From NCBI GenBank assembly GCA_031291755.1, contig JARLIK010000010.1:1-64000 (forward strand): 64,000 nucleotides of DNA, written 5' to 3'. This DNA comes from Acidocella sp. Lineage in GTDB: Bacteria; Pseudomonadota; Alphaproteobacteria; Acetobacterales; Acetobacteraceae. Numbering within the stretch: position 1 is the first letter of the stretch; each line of letters begins with the position of its first letter. Both the position numbers and the translations under genes were made by a program. Below are positions 1 through 9,205 of the stretch, in pieces. Below the pieces are notes generated by a model that did no database searches, was not told the origin of the DNA, and was given only the letters and a program-made list of their open reading frames with translations.

Positions 1-1117
1 ACCGCTCGGTGCCGCGGTTATTATCCTCCGGGTGATAAAAGCCACTGGCCGCATTCGGCCCGCGCACCCGCAACTGCCCAATCGTCCCAGTCGACAATTT
101 TCGGCCATCCGGCCCGGCAATCTCGATATCAACGCCCGGAAGCGCGACTGGTTTACCCACCGATTCTGACTGTTTGGCAATTTCAGCGGGGCCAATGCAC
201 GCGATCAGCCCGAGCCCGGCGCAGCCGTAAATATCATAAAGATTAGGGGTCAGGCGTTTCACCATCTCAACCTTGTCATGGCTGGGCAAAGGCTGGCCGC
301 TGATCGCCAAAGCCCGCATTTTAGGAAATATGATTCCCGATTGCGCTGCACATGACATGAAACTCTTGGCGATGACCGGCGGCACCGGGCAAATCGCGTC
401 CTCCCAGGCAGCAACTTCGCGCACCAACTCGATCAGATACCTCCATACGGGCAGCAACACCGTGGCCCCGCCGATCAGTAATTGTGTTGTAAGGAACTGT
501 GCCACCAGGCTGGTGCTGGCCGGGGCCGCCAGCAACAAGACGCCGGGATTTTCCTCGGTATAAAACCCGGCATGATTGGCATACACCTCCGAGCGGAAGA
601 TCCGCTGCCGATGGGTGGTGATGGTGCCCTTGGGAAGGCCGGTACTGCCCGAGCTGAGAATAATAAACGTCAACTGGCTGGAGTCGCCCTGATAACGGGC
701 ATCGCCTGAAAAATTGGCAAGCTCATGGCGCCAATCCAGCCCCAGGCACAGCGCAATCCGCGCGGTTGAATTCGGGCCACCGATTTCGACAATCGTGGCC
801 GCCATGCCGAAACGGGCGACATACGATGCCAGGACCGGCGCCGTGATATCGGTCGGCAATTCCAGCGTCACCGCCCCCATCCGCAGGCAGGCGAACGAGA
901 CCACCACCCGGTCAATACAGTTGGTCATGGCGATGCCGACGCGATCCCCCGGCTTCACACCCTTTTCTGTCAGATAAACCGCAGCCTGCTCAACCAGATT
1001 TGCCAGTGCCTGGTACGAGACCGTTTCATGCCCCTGAATCAGCGCCGGTGCCGCAGGCTGCCAAACGGCATGGTGAAAGATGCAATCGCTGATGTTTTCA
1101 AAGGGAAATTTAATCAT
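1..1117 (-). CDS. AMP-dependent acyl-CoA synthetase/ligase, partial (C-terminus outside window)
   Basis: The reading frame opens with ATG at 1117 (MIKFPFENIS) and runs off the left edge after about 372 residues. The N-terminal part has the adenylation-family layout: a domain that senses the acyl group (HHAVWQPAAPAL) followed by the Ser/Thr/Gly-rich phosphate-binding loop SSGSTGLPKGT near residue 155 and an acceptor-type DIYGCAGLG segment. Enzymes of this family activate a carboxylic acid with ATP and load it onto CoA or a carrier. The substrate cannot be read from the visible half. It stands alone, divergent from the glutamate dehydrogenase gene 151 bp away, so the two may share a promoter region. 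Family certain, substrate unknown. Confidence 0.85.
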   Translation of the reverse strand, partial: MIKFPFENISDCIFHHAVWQPAAPALIQGHETVSYQALANLVEQAAVYLTEKGVKPGDRVGIAMTNCIDRVVVSFACLRMGAVTLELPTDITAPVLASYVARFGMAATIVEIGGPNSTARIALCLGLDWRHELANFSGDARYQGDSSQLTFIILSSGSTGLPKGTITTHRQRIFRSEVYANHAGFYTEENPGVLLLAAPASTSLVAQFLTTQLLIGGATVLLPVWRYLIELVREVAAWEDAICPVPPVIAKSFMSCAAQSGIIFPKMRALAISGQPLPSHDKVEMVKRLTPNLYDIYGCAGLGLIACIGPAEIAKQSESVGKPVALPGVDIEIAGPDGRKLSTGTIGQLRVRGPNAASGFYHPEDNNRGTER

Positions 1118-1268
1118 GATCCACCGCTATCAGGTTAAATTGTAATGCCGCCGGTTGTCCCAGTGCCTTAGCGTAATGGATGGATATGGGGAACCTCCTT
1201 CCCTTCCGCCGACCGAGCGCCCACATTCACCAAGCCAGGCTCCACCATAAAACCCCAGGAGACACGTC

Positions 1269-2528
1269 ATGAGCATCTATACCGGTCCGGTTTTCGATAT
1301 GGCGCGGCGGCAGTTTCAGGTGATCGCCGACCATATCAACATCCCGGCCGACGAGCGGGACCGGCTGCTCTACCCCAAGCGGGCTATCACCGTCTCCTGC
1401 CCGATTCACCGCGACGACGGCAGCACCGCCGTTTTTCAGGGCTACCGCGTGCAGCATCACCTCACACTTGGCCCCACCAAAGGCGGCACCCGCTTCGCCG
1501 CTTCCGTCGATATCGGCGAGGTCGCCGCCCTGGCGGTGTGGATGAGCTGGAAATGCGCCCTGGTGGGCCTGCCCTACGGCGGCGCCAAAGGCGGCGTGAC
1601 GGTGGACCCGCACAGCCTTTCGCGCCGCGAACTGGAGGCGTTATCGCGCCGCTATATGCAGGAGATGATCCCCTTTGTCGGCCCGCATACTGACGTGATG
1701 GCGCCTGACATGGGCACCAATGAGCAGGTGATGGCCTGGTTCATGGACACGTATTCCGCCTACCAGGGCAAAACTGTCACTGAAATTGTCACCGGCAAGC
1801 CGGTCGCCACCGGCGGCACGGTGGGCCGGCGCGAGGCCACCGGCCGGGGTGTGGTGCATCTGGCAATGCGGGCGGCTAAAAAAATCGGATTGAACCCCAA
1901 GGGTGCCACCGCCATTGTACAAGGCTTCGGCAATGTCGGTGCCATCACCGCCGCCGAGTTGGTGGCCCGCGGCGTTAAAATCATCGGCATCAGCGACCAC
2001 ACGGCTTGCCTGTTTGACGACGGCGGCCTGCCGATGGAGGCGATTTTCAAACATACCGCCACCCATGGCGTGCTGGCGGGCTTCTCCACCCAAGCCGCCT
2101 TCGATCCCGCCGCTTTGCTGGCACAACCTTGCGATATTCTGGTGCCCGCCGCGCTGGAGCGCGTCATCGACGCCGCTATGGCGGCAAAACTGCGCTGCCG
2201 GATTCTGGCCGAAGGTGCCAATGGCCCGACCACCCCAGAGGCCGATTTAGTGCTGGAGCAGCGCCAGGACGAAATTTTCGTGCTGCCCGATATTCTCTGC
2301 AACGCCGGCGGCGTGGTGGTGAGCTATTTTGAATGGGTGCAGGATTTACAGCAATTTTTCTGGGAGGAGACGGAGGTGAACAGCCGCCTCGCCCAAATTC
2401 TCGACCGCGCCTTCGAGCAAATGCTGGCCCGCGTCACCCGCGAGCGCATCAGCCACCGTACCGCCGCCATGGCGATCGGGGTTGAGAAGGTTTACGCCGC
2501 CAAACAAATGCGCGGGCTGTTTCCGTAA
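1269..2528 (+). CDS. gdhA: Glu/Leu/Phe/Val-family dehydrogenase, probably glutamate dehydrogenase
   Basis: The 419-residue protein matches the usual length of hexameric amino acid dehydrogenases. It has the substrate-binding region KGGTRF, the catalytic-lysine motif PYGGAKGG near residue 105, the segment PDMGTNEQ, and a C-terminal Rossmann domain opening with VQGFGNVG near residue 220. The family oxidatively deaminates L-glutamate to 2-oxoglutarate with NAD(P)H, reversibly, in the cytoplasm. AGGAG lies 6-10 nt before the ATG, which fixes the start. It converges on ppc, with only 5 nt between the stop codons, placing two enzymes of the 2-oxoglutarate/oxaloacetate node side by side. Cofactor preference is not readable with confidence. 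Confidence 0.93.
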   Translation: MSIYTGPVFDMARRQFQVIADHINIPADERDRLLYPKRAITVSCPIHRDDGSTAVFQGYRVQHHLTLGPTKGGTRFAASVDIGEVAALAVWMSWKCALVGLPYGGAKGGVTVDPHSLSRRELEALSRRYMQEMIPFVGPHTDVMAPDMGTNEQVMAWFMDTYSAYQGKTVTEIVTGKPVATGGTVGRREATGRGVVHLAMRAAKKIGLNPKGATAIVQGFGNVGAITAAELVARGVKIIGISDHTACLFDDGGLPMEAIFKHTATHGVLAGFSTQAAFDPAALLAQPCDILVPAALERVIDAAMAAKLRCRILAEGANGPTTPEADLVLEQRQDEIFVLPDILCNAGGVVVSYFEWVQDLQQFFWEETEVNSRLAQILDRAFEQMLARVTRERISHRTAAMAIGVEKVYAAKQMRGLFP

Positions 2529-2533
2529 GGTTT

Positions 2534-5284
2534 TTAGCCGCTGTTGCGCAAGGCCGCGGCGATGCTGTTGATGGAAATATGCACGCCGCGCCTCAGCCTT
2601 TCGCTGACCTCACCGGGGCCGTCTGCCGCCTGGTCACGGCAACGCCGCAGCATCGCCACCTGCACATGGTTCAGCGGGTCCAAATACGGAAAGCGGTTCA
2701 TAATCGAGCGGCGCAGTAGCGGATTGCGGTCAAGCAGCGCGCGCTGGCCGGTGATGCTGAGCAGATGCGCACAGGTGCGCTCATACTCGGCCTTGATGCG
2801 CGGAAAAATCCGCTCGCGCAGTTCGTTATCTTCCACTAGCGCCGCATAACGCACCGCAATGCCCATATCAGCCTTCGCCAGCACCATGTCCATGTTCAAC
2901 AGCAACGTGGAAAACACTGGCCAATCCTGAAACATCGACTGCAACAGCCACATACCGCGCTCGCCATGCTTGGCAATCATGGCATCCACAGCGCTGCCAA
3001 ACCCATACCAGCCCGGTAACATCACTCGGCATTGCGCCCATGAAAACACCCAGGGAATCGCTCGCAAATCATCAATTGAACGGCCCTTGGTGCGCGACGC
3101 CGGCCGGCTCCCCAAATTCAGACTTGCAATTTCGGCAATCACCGTCGATTGCCAAAAATAATCCTCAAACCCCGAGGTTTCATAAACCAGATTCCGGTAA
3201 GCTGCATAAGCCGCATCCGAAAGTTCGGTGATGGCATTCACAAAGCTCGGCGAAAGCGGCTCTGCAAGCCCCGGTTCGGCGGTCGCCACCAGGCTGGCTG
3301 CAACCATAACTTCTAGGTTGCGCTTGCCAACTTCGGCATTGCCATATTTGGCAGCGATTACCTCGCCCTGCTCGGTCAGACGTATTTGCCCCTGCACCGC
3401 GCCCTTTGGCTGTGCCAATATCGCCTGATAGCTCGGCCCGCCGCCGCGCCCTACCGAGCCGCCACGGCCATGGAACAGCCGCAGCCGCACGCCGTGTTTG
3501 GCGAACACCGCCACCAACCCGACTTCGGCGCGATATAATTCCCAGCCGGAGGTTAAAAACCCGCCGTCCTTGTTGCTGTCCGAATAGCCCAGCATCACCT
3601 CTTGGGTATCGCCCCGTCTGGCCAGCAGCGCGCGGTACAAAGGCTCGCTGAACAGCGCCTCCATAATCCGCGCCGCCGCCCGCAAATCATCAATGGTCTC
3701 GAACAGCGGCACAATATTGACATCGAGCGCCTGCTCATCAGGCCGTAAAATGCCTGCCTCCTTCAGCAGAATCGCCAACTCCAGCATGTCCGACACATCA
3801 TCGGTTTTGGAGATGATCATGGTGCGGATCGCCCGCAGCCCGTAGCGTTGATGCGCTGCCCGTGCCGCATCGAAAATCGCCAGCTCCTTGGCGGTCTCGG
3901 CGCTATAGGTGATATGGCGCGATACCAAAGGCCGGCTGGTGGCCAGTTCACGCAGCAGAATTTCGCAGCGCCCCGCTTCATTTTTTTCCAGATAGCGGGT
4001 GCCTGGATGAGCCCGCTCCAGCAACTCCGCCACGCTCTGCTCATGCACCGCGGAGTTCTGCCGTAAGTCGAGCGGCGCCAATGTCCAGCCAAATACCCGC
4101 ACGGCCCGCTGCAAATTACCCAACCGCCCCTGTGCCAACAGCCCGGCGCCATGGTTCAGCAGAGAATGCTCGATCACCGCGAGATCATCCATAAAGGCTT
4201 CCGGCGCCGCATACGGCACCGCCGCCGCTTTGACCGGATTTTGCGTCGCTACCAATCGCGCTTCGATGGTTGCCAGCGCCAGCCTGTATGGTTCGTCAGC
4301 CCGATGGTCAGATTTGTCAGGTGAGGCTTGTGCCAGCGCCTTGAGGTCCGGGGTGACATCCGCCAGCAATGCCGCAATCGAAAGCTCACCACGCAGCTTC
4401 GCCACCTGGCCGATATAAAACCCGATGGCCCGCTGCGATTGCCGGGCCAGCGTCTCACTGAGCACGATGGCATCCACGAATGGGTTGCCGTCACGGTCAC
4501 CGCCAATCCAGGTGCCAATCTCCAAAAACGCCGGCAGCTTTTCATCCGTCACGCCGATCGCCCGCTCCACAGCGGCATAAAGCTTGGGCACTTCGGCGAA
4601 AAATGTGGCACTGAAATAGCTCAGCGCGTTCTCCACCTCATCGAGCACGGAGAGCTTGCTGGTTCGCAATGTCCGGGTCTGCCACAATGTGAGGACCAGC
4701 CTGCGCAAGCCTTGGTCCATCTCAGCGCGCTCCTCGGCAGTTTCCTCACCCCGGTCGCGCCGATTCAATAATCGCGTGATTTCATCAAGACTATTAAGAA
4801 TACTCCGGCGCTGCACCTCGGTCGGGTGCGCCGTCAGCACCGGCGCGATATAGGCATTACGGAAAAACGCCTGCAACGCCGCATTATCAAACCCCACTGC
4901 CCTGGCCAGCGCCAATCCCGCCGCCAAACTACCTTCACGCGGCGGCGAACCCGCCACCTGATGCGCCCGCCAGCGCCTGGTATGATGATGATCCTCGGCA
5001 ATGTTCGCCAGAATTGAAAAATACCCAAAAGCGCGCGTGACCTTGTTGATCTCGCCATCCGACAACCCGGCCAGAATCGCCTCCAATTCGGCCTGTGCCG
5101 CTTGGTCCTGATCACGATGAAACCGCACCGCCAACTGCCGGATCGTTTCGATTTGCCGATAAACCGCCTCGCCCTCGATAGCGCGGATGGTCTCGCCCAA
5201 AATTCGGCCCAGCAGGCGAATATCATCACGCAAGGCTTCATCCATCAATTCGGCGCGGTGTTTTGGCGTGTGCACAATGTCCAT
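2534..5284 (-). CDS. ppc: Phosphoenolpyruvate carboxylase
   Basis: PEP carboxylase fixes bicarbonate onto phosphoenolpyruvate to give oxaloacetate, refilling the TCA cycle. The 916-residue protein has the expected length. Visible signatures are the catalytic histidine motif TAHPTEVQRRS near residue 154, the glycine-rich loop GRGGSVGRGGGP near 605, and the lysine motif SDSNKDGG near 568. The C-terminus ends RNSG where most family members end in RNTG, a conservative change at the effector-binding tail. It is a single-gene unit whose 3' end abuts gdhA. The serine cycle also uses this enzyme, but no other serine-cycle gene is evident here, so an anaplerotic role is the plain reading. Confidence 0.97.
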   Translation of the reverse strand: MDIVHTPKHRAELMDEALRDDIRLLGRILGETIRAIEGEAVYRQIETIRQLAVRFHRDQDQAAQAELEAILAGLSDGEINKVTRAFGYFSILANIAEDHHHTRRWRAHQVAGSPPREGSLAAGLALARAVGFDNAALQAFFRNAYIAPVLTAHPTEVQRRSILNSLDEITRLLNRRDRGEETAEERAEMDQGLRRLVLTLWQTRTLRTSKLSVLDEVENALSYFSATFFAEVPKLYAAVERAIGVTDEKLPAFLEIGTWIGGDRDGNPFVDAIVLSETLARQSQRAIGFYIGQVAKLRGELSIAALLADVTPDLKALAQASPDKSDHRADEPYRLALATIEARLVATQNPVKAAAVPYAAPEAFMDDLAVIEHSLLNHGAGLLAQGRLGNLQRAVRVFGWTLAPLDLRQNSAVHEQSVAELLERAHPGTRYLEKNEAGRCEILLRELATSRPLVSRHITYSAETAKELAIFDAARAAHQRYGLRAIRTMIISKTDDVSDMLELAILLKEAGILRPDEQALDVNIVPLFETIDDLRAAARIMEALFSEPLYRALLARRGDTQEVMLGYSDSNKDGGFLTSGWELYRAEVGLVAVFAKHGVRLRLFHGRGGSVGRGGGPSYQAILAQPKGAVQGQIRLTEQGEVIAAKYGNAEVGKRNLEVMVAASLVATAEPGLAEPLSPSFVNAITELSDAAYAAYRNLVYETSGFEDYFWQSTVIAEIASLNLGSRPASRTKGRSIDDLRAIPWVFSWAQCRVMLPGWYGFGSAVDAMIAKHGERGMWLLQSMFQDWPVFSTLLLNMDMVLAKADMGIAVRYAALVEDNELRERIFPRIKAEYERTCAHLLSITGQRALLDRNPLLRRSIMNRFPYLDPLNHVQVAMLRRCRDQAADGPGEVSERLRRGVHISINSIAAALRNSG

Positions 5285-5403
5285 GTCTTAACCATGCAAT
5301 AAATATACCGTTATAAAGCCTCCTTAAAATTTTCCGCGCAAGCCATATTCGGCTTTGGCCCGGCCATAGATCAAATTAATCTCCAACACCGCCCTGGCCG
5401 GAT

Positions 5404-6159
5404 TCAGGCCATAAAGCCATCCAATGCCCGCATTCCAGCCAGCACCGCCGCCAACACCAGCAACCCAATGGATATGAACCTGAAATGCCCCTCATGACTG
5501 GACAAATAAAGCTTCGTGCCAGCCACCGACCCCAGCAACACCACCGGCAGGCCAACCACCGAACCCGCCATACTCCACAGGTGAAATTTCCCGAACATCG
5601 CCAACGGAATGAGCGCCAAAATTGAGCTGATCAGGAAAAATATAATCATCGAGGCCCGTGCCACCGCCACACTCAACGGTGCTGCCAAAAAAAACGCCAC
5701 TACCGGCGGGCCGGACATTCCCGCCAAGCCATTCAAAATCCCCGAGGCCACACCAAGCGCCAAAACTTTTCGCCCCGAAGGAATCATTTTCAAGCGATAG
5801 CCGGCTGCTAACGTCACCGCCGTTGCAAGCACGATCACTGCAATACAAAGCCGCAACATATTGGCAGACAAATATATCAACGCCCAGGAGCCCACCGGCG
5901 TCGCAACAATCGACCCAATCGTCAGTCTGTTCACCAATGGCCAATGGCAAAGCCGCACCGAAGTCTGAAAATTCAACAGACTGACATAAACCTGCAACAA
6001 CAACACGATCACCACCGCATCGGTTGGCGGCATCATCAGGCTGAGCAAAGGTATTGCCACAATACCCATACCGAACCCGGTAAAGCCGCGCGCCAACCCC
6101 GCCACAAACAGCATGACAAGACCAACAGCAATATCAATCGGCAACGTGAACATCGGCAT
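5404..6159 (-). CDS. TSUP-family (TauE/SafE-like) membrane exporter, candidate sulfite exporter
   Basis: This 251-residue protein is almost entirely hydrophobic, with about eight predicted membrane segments. It carries the TSUP hallmark GFGMGIVAIPLLSL near the N-terminus and a second half-repeat with GILNGLAGMSGPPVVAFF, where GxxGPP is typical. TSUP proteins export small sulfur-containing anions such as sulfite, or organosulfonates, coupled to ion gradients. It is the last gene of the minus-strand cluster that starts with the biotin carboxylase at 12005. Its nearest functional partner is xsc at 20759-22537, whose reaction releases sulfite in the cytoplasm. A sulfite-export role is inferred from that context, because the family also moves other anions. 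Confidence 0.85.
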   Translation of the reverse strand: MPMFTLPIDIAVGLVMLFVAGLARGFTGFGMGIVAIPLLSLMMPPTDAVVIVLLLQVYVSLLNFQTSVRLCHWPLVNRLTIGSIVATPVGSWALIYLSANMLRLCIAVIVLATAVTLAAGYRLKMIPSGRKVLALGVASGILNGLAGMSGPPVVAFFLAAPLSVAVARASMIIFFLISSILALIPLAMFGKFHLWSMAGSVVGLPVVLLGSVAGTKLYLSSHEGHFRFISIGLLVLAAVLAGMRALDGFMA

Positions 6160-6255
6160 CAGCTATCTAACATCAGCCGATGAAAATCAACGAAGGGCCC
6201 AATGCTGTCTTCTACAAGCCAGCACGAACCCCTCATCGATGCGCGACGGATAATG

Positions 6256-7668
6256 CTACGACTGCGTTTGCAGCTTCGTAATATCAGTCCCGGTTTGTTC
6301 AACACTAAGCCCCGATGTCTGCACACCGAACAGCGCAATCGGCACAATGGCGATCACAGTGAGCACGCCGAGAAAGGCAAACACGGTGCTCGACGAAAAA
6401 TCAGCCTGCAGTGTTGGGAAATAGTAAACCAGAATCACGCCGGTCAAAAACCTGGTGATGCTCTCCCCAATCATCGAGCCCGTAGCCCGCAATCTGGTCG
6501 GGAATTGCTCAGCCATGTAAAGCTTGGCCAGCGGGAACGCCGCATACACCAGACCCCACACCACCATTGCCGCAAATATCGTCCCGATTTGCGACAGCGA
6601 TTGCCCCAGCGCAATGGCCCCCAAACCCGCCAGCGTCATGATTACCGTCAGCCCCGCACGGCGACTGATCTTGTCACCCGCGAGCCCCGCGGCTGCTGTG
6701 GTAATCACTGTGAAGAACAACAATGCCGACGTATAATACAATGCATCCGCCTTGGTCGCTCCCATCCGTGCAATAATCGTCGGTCCATAAATCGTGATCA
6801 CATAAAATACGATGAACGGCGACAACAACGATGCATATGAAATAATGCAGCGGGCCAGATAAGGCGGCTTCAGGAAATCGCCTAACGACACGCGCCGATG
6901 TGCCGTCGCTTCCAGCACCTGCAGCGATGATTTATCAATCAACGAAGTATCATGCGCGAGGCTGCTTACATCTTCCAGCCCCTCAACAAATTTACGTACC
7001 ACATCAATTCGTCCGGCCTTCAACAAAAACCGTGGCGACTCTGGGAGGTATTTAATCAGGATCGGCACAATGAAAATTGTGCAGCCACCTAGGATCAGCA
7101 AAATCCGCCAGGCTTCGGCGTCAGGAACCTTGCCGACAATCAACGCGCCGATCAGCGTATTCAACCCGTAGGAAAAACCCAACATTGCGTTGGATAATCC
7201 CACCGCCGTACCGCGCCATCTTTTGCCAACAAATTCCGATAGCAGCAAATACGGCACCGGAAACACCGCGCCCTGACCCAAGCCTGCCACAAATCGGCAG
7301 ATCACCAGTTGCTCGACGTTCTGCGAAAAGCTAGCCAGAAATGTCACAACACTGAAGATGACAATGCCCGCCAGCAAGGTTGTCTTGCGGCCAAACCGGT
7401 CCGCCAATCGCCCCGCCGGCAACAGGCCAATCACAATCCCCAATGTTCCAGCACTGGCCACCAGCCCCACCTGTTTGGGAGCCAACTGCCAAGTGGATTT
7501 CAGCAGGAACAGAACCGGCGCAATGATGCCGATATCAAACGCCTCCAGTAGCCACACGATGCCGAGCAGGCAGGTTAGAAAAAATATTTTTCGATTAAAC
7601 GGAATCCGGTCAAGACGAGCCAACAGGTTCTCTTGCGCATAGATGGATTGTTCAGCGGTTTCGGACAT
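6256..7668 (-). CDS. MFS transporter (aromatic acid/organic anion:H+ symporter type)
   Basis: The 470-residue protein has twelve predicted membrane segments. It has the MFS signature loop GRLADRFGRKTT after helix 2 and the YLPESPRFL motif before the central loop, typical of the sugar/organic-acid porter branch. It is clearly related to the transporter at 13831-15261 (shared LLPAGR-AD-GRK, LPESPR and LRATG blocks), so the window holds two paralogous importers. It lies between the biotin carrier gene and the TSUP exporter, so it probably brings in the substrate of the carboxylase/BKACE module. The 190-bp gap upstream, with a 16-bp tandem repeat, could hold its own promoter. Confidence 0.87.
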   Translation of the reverse strand: MSETAEQSIYAQENLLARLDRIPFNRKIFFLTCLLGIVWLLEAFDIGIIAPVLFLLKSTWQLAPKQVGLVASAGTLGIVIGLLPAGRLADRFGRKTTLLAGIVIFSVVTFLASFSQNVEQLVICRFVAGLGQGAVFPVPYLLLSEFVGKRWRGTAVGLSNAMLGFSYGLNTLIGALIVGKVPDAEAWRILLILGGCTIFIVPILIKYLPESPRFLLKAGRIDVVRKFVEGLEDVSSLAHDTSLIDKSSLQVLEATAHRRVSLGDFLKPPYLARCIISYASLLSPFIVFYVITIYGPTIIARMGATKADALYYTSALLFFTVITTAAAGLAGDKISRRAGLTVIMTLAGLGAIALGQSLSQIGTIFAAMVVWGLVYAAFPLAKLYMAEQFPTRLRATGSMIGESITRFLTGVILVYYFPTLQADFSSSTVFAFLGVLTVIAIVPIALFGVQTSGLSVEQTGTDITKLQTQS

Positions 7669-7747
7669 ATTGGTTCCCCGATCTTTTGATTTTTAACGCA
7701 GCCAGTTAGTCAGTAACGCTCTACCCGTCATATCTGCGGCGGCGGCC

Positions 7748-7779
7748 TGGCCGTCTCATACACTGGCCGTCTCATACAC
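7748..7779. repeat. Perfect tandem duplication of a 16-bp unit
   Basis: The unit TGGCCGTCTCATACAC occurs twice, back to back, at 7748-7763 and 7764-7779. It sits in the 190-bp non-coding gap between the biotin carrier gene and the MFS gene. It could be a slippage duplication or a doubled protein-binding site. No function can be read directly. Confidence 0.95.
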
Positions 7780-7858
7780 AGGATGAAACCTACTTCAAAA
7801 CGATCTCCCTTGAAAAGAGAAAATTATATCTTTTACATTAATTTAAAAATGCACAACC

Positions 7859-8338
7859 TTAAGTCTGTACTTCGATGGCGAACAGCGGTTGATCAAACTG
7901 CACCAGCACGGCATTATCCGGAAAAATCCGTACCACTTTACCGCTAACTTCGGCGGTAATCGTTGTAAATAGCTTCATCACCTCGATGCTGCACAAAACA
8001 TCACCGGCGTTCACCACGCTGCCCACTTCAACAAACGGCGGGTCCTTCGGCGATGGTGAGCGGTAAAATGTGCCGGTCATCGGCGCACGCACGATCACTC
8101 TGCCATCGCTATCCTGTGCGGATAACGCACTCGGCACGGCCTTCGGCGGTGGTGCTGATGGCACCGGCATTGCCGCTGGCCGCACCGCAGTCACCGGCGC
8201 AGTCACGATCGCTGGCGTACCCCCGCCTCCACGGCGCACCACAATTTTTACATCCGCCAGTTCCACAATCACCTCATCGCAACTACTGGCATCGATAATC
8301 TTGATGATATCCGCAACATCCTTGTAGCTCAACGTCAT
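7859..8338 (-). CDS. Biotin carboxyl carrier protein (second copy, module-specific)
   Basis: The 159-residue protein has AccB architecture: an N-terminal helical segment, a Pro/Ala-rich linker (residues 40-75) and a C-terminal biotinyl domain. The biotin attachment motif is EVMKLF with the acceptor lysine at about residue 122; the common form is EAMKM. In biotin-dependent carboxylases this protein shuttles carboxybiotin between the carboxylase and carboxyltransferase subunits. It is distinct from the housekeeping accB at 43930-44394. It lies 11 nt downstream of the BKACE gene and in one operon with a dedicated biotin carboxylase and a pyruvate-carboxylase-like carboxyltransferase, so a three-subunit enzyme is likely. 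Confidence 0.9.
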   Translation of the reverse strand: MTLSYKDVADIIKIIDASSCDEVIVELADVKIVVRRGGGGTPAIVTAPVTAVRPAAMPVPSAPPPKAVPSALSAQDSDGRVIVRAPMTGTFYRSPSPKDPPFVEVGSVVNAGDVLCSIEVMKLFTTITAEVSGKVVRIFPDNAVLVQFDQPLFAIEVQT

Positions 8339-8349
8339 GTCAGCACTCC

Positions 8350-9174
8350 CTATGCGGCCAGCCCAAGAATTTCGCGCGCTTCCGCCGGGGTGGCGGGCCG
8401 ACGTCCGTACGCAGCCGCATTTTCCACCACCAGCGACACCAACTCCGCATTGCTGCTCGCCAGCCGGTCCTTGCTGATCCGCAGATTATCTTCAAAGCCG
8501 GTGCGCGTATGGCCACCCAATTCAAGGCACCATTTATTCACTTCCAACTGCTGCCGCGCCATACCCAGCGCCGACCATGTGGCGTTTGGTGCAATCACCT
8601 TCAACTCGCTTAATAAAAATTCCAGCAAACTACGCCGCACCGGCATCGCATTCGGGACACCCATCACAAACTGCACATGCAGCGGCTCGGCAATCATGCC
8701 GCGCTTTGCCAAATTTACCGCATTATACATCATAGCCGCATCAAACACCTCAATCTCTGGCTTGATGTGATAGGTCATCATCTCCTTGCAGAGTTCATCA
8801 ATAAAATCCGGCGCGTTCTCATAAATCTGCTGCGGAAAATTAACCGACCCGGTGGTAAGCGATGCCATGTCCGGCTTCAAATACAGGCTGGCTCCGCGCT
8901 TGGCAGCCTCCCGCCCACGCCCCCCGGTTGAGAACTGAATAATCATTCCCGGACAATGTTTGCGTACCCCCTCCTGCACCTGTGCAAACAGCTCCGGTGA
9001 TGAGGACGGATTCTCCTGCTCATCGCGCACATGAATATGCACTAGCGCCGAGCCCGCCTCATAGGCGGCATGTGTTGATTCTATCTGCTCCGAAGGCGTC
9101 ACCGGCAACGCCGGATTATCCTTCTTCCTCGGAATCGCGCCGGTAATGGCGGTGGTGATAATAATCGGTGTCAT
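8350..9174 (-). CDS. Beta-keto acid cleavage enzyme (BKACE, DUF849 family)
   Basis: The 274-residue protein is a TIM-barrel BKACE. It shows the N-terminal strand IIITTAITGA, the metal-binding motif VHIHVRD near residue 46 and the active-site segment RTGFEDNLRIS near 230. Family members transfer the acyl part of a beta-keto acid to the CoA of acetyl-CoA, giving an acyl-CoA and acetoacetate; 3-keto-5-aminohexanoate and dehydrocarnitine are known substrates. I start at ATG 9174, matching the family N-terminus. In-frame starts at 9201 (ATG) and 9216 (GTG) are possible, and the GTG would overlap the upstream gene. Its place inside a carboxylase operon suggests the carboxylase makes its beta-keto acid substrate. 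The specific substrate is not readable. Confidence 0.9.
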   Translation of the reverse strand: MTPIIITTAITGAIPRKKDNPALPVTPSEQIESTHAAYEAGSALVHIHVRDEQENPSSSPELFAQVQEGVRKHCPGMIIQFSTGGRGREAAKRGASLYLKPDMASLTTGSVNFPQQIYENAPDFIDELCKEMMTYHIKPEIEVFDAAMMYNAVNLAKRGMIAEPLHVQFVMGVPNAMPVRRSLLEFLLSELKVIAPNATWSALGMARQQLEVNKWCLELGGHTRTGFEDNLRISKDRLASSNAELVSLVVENAAAYGRRPATPAEAREILGLAA

Positions 9175-9205
9175 CGCAGTCTCTTTCGCTGTGCTGGTCA
9201 TCGCC

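Noticed and set aside
1641-2126. Minus-strand frame inside gdhA
   Set aside because: Entirely inside a full-length gene and without a recognisable fold; a GC-bias shadow.
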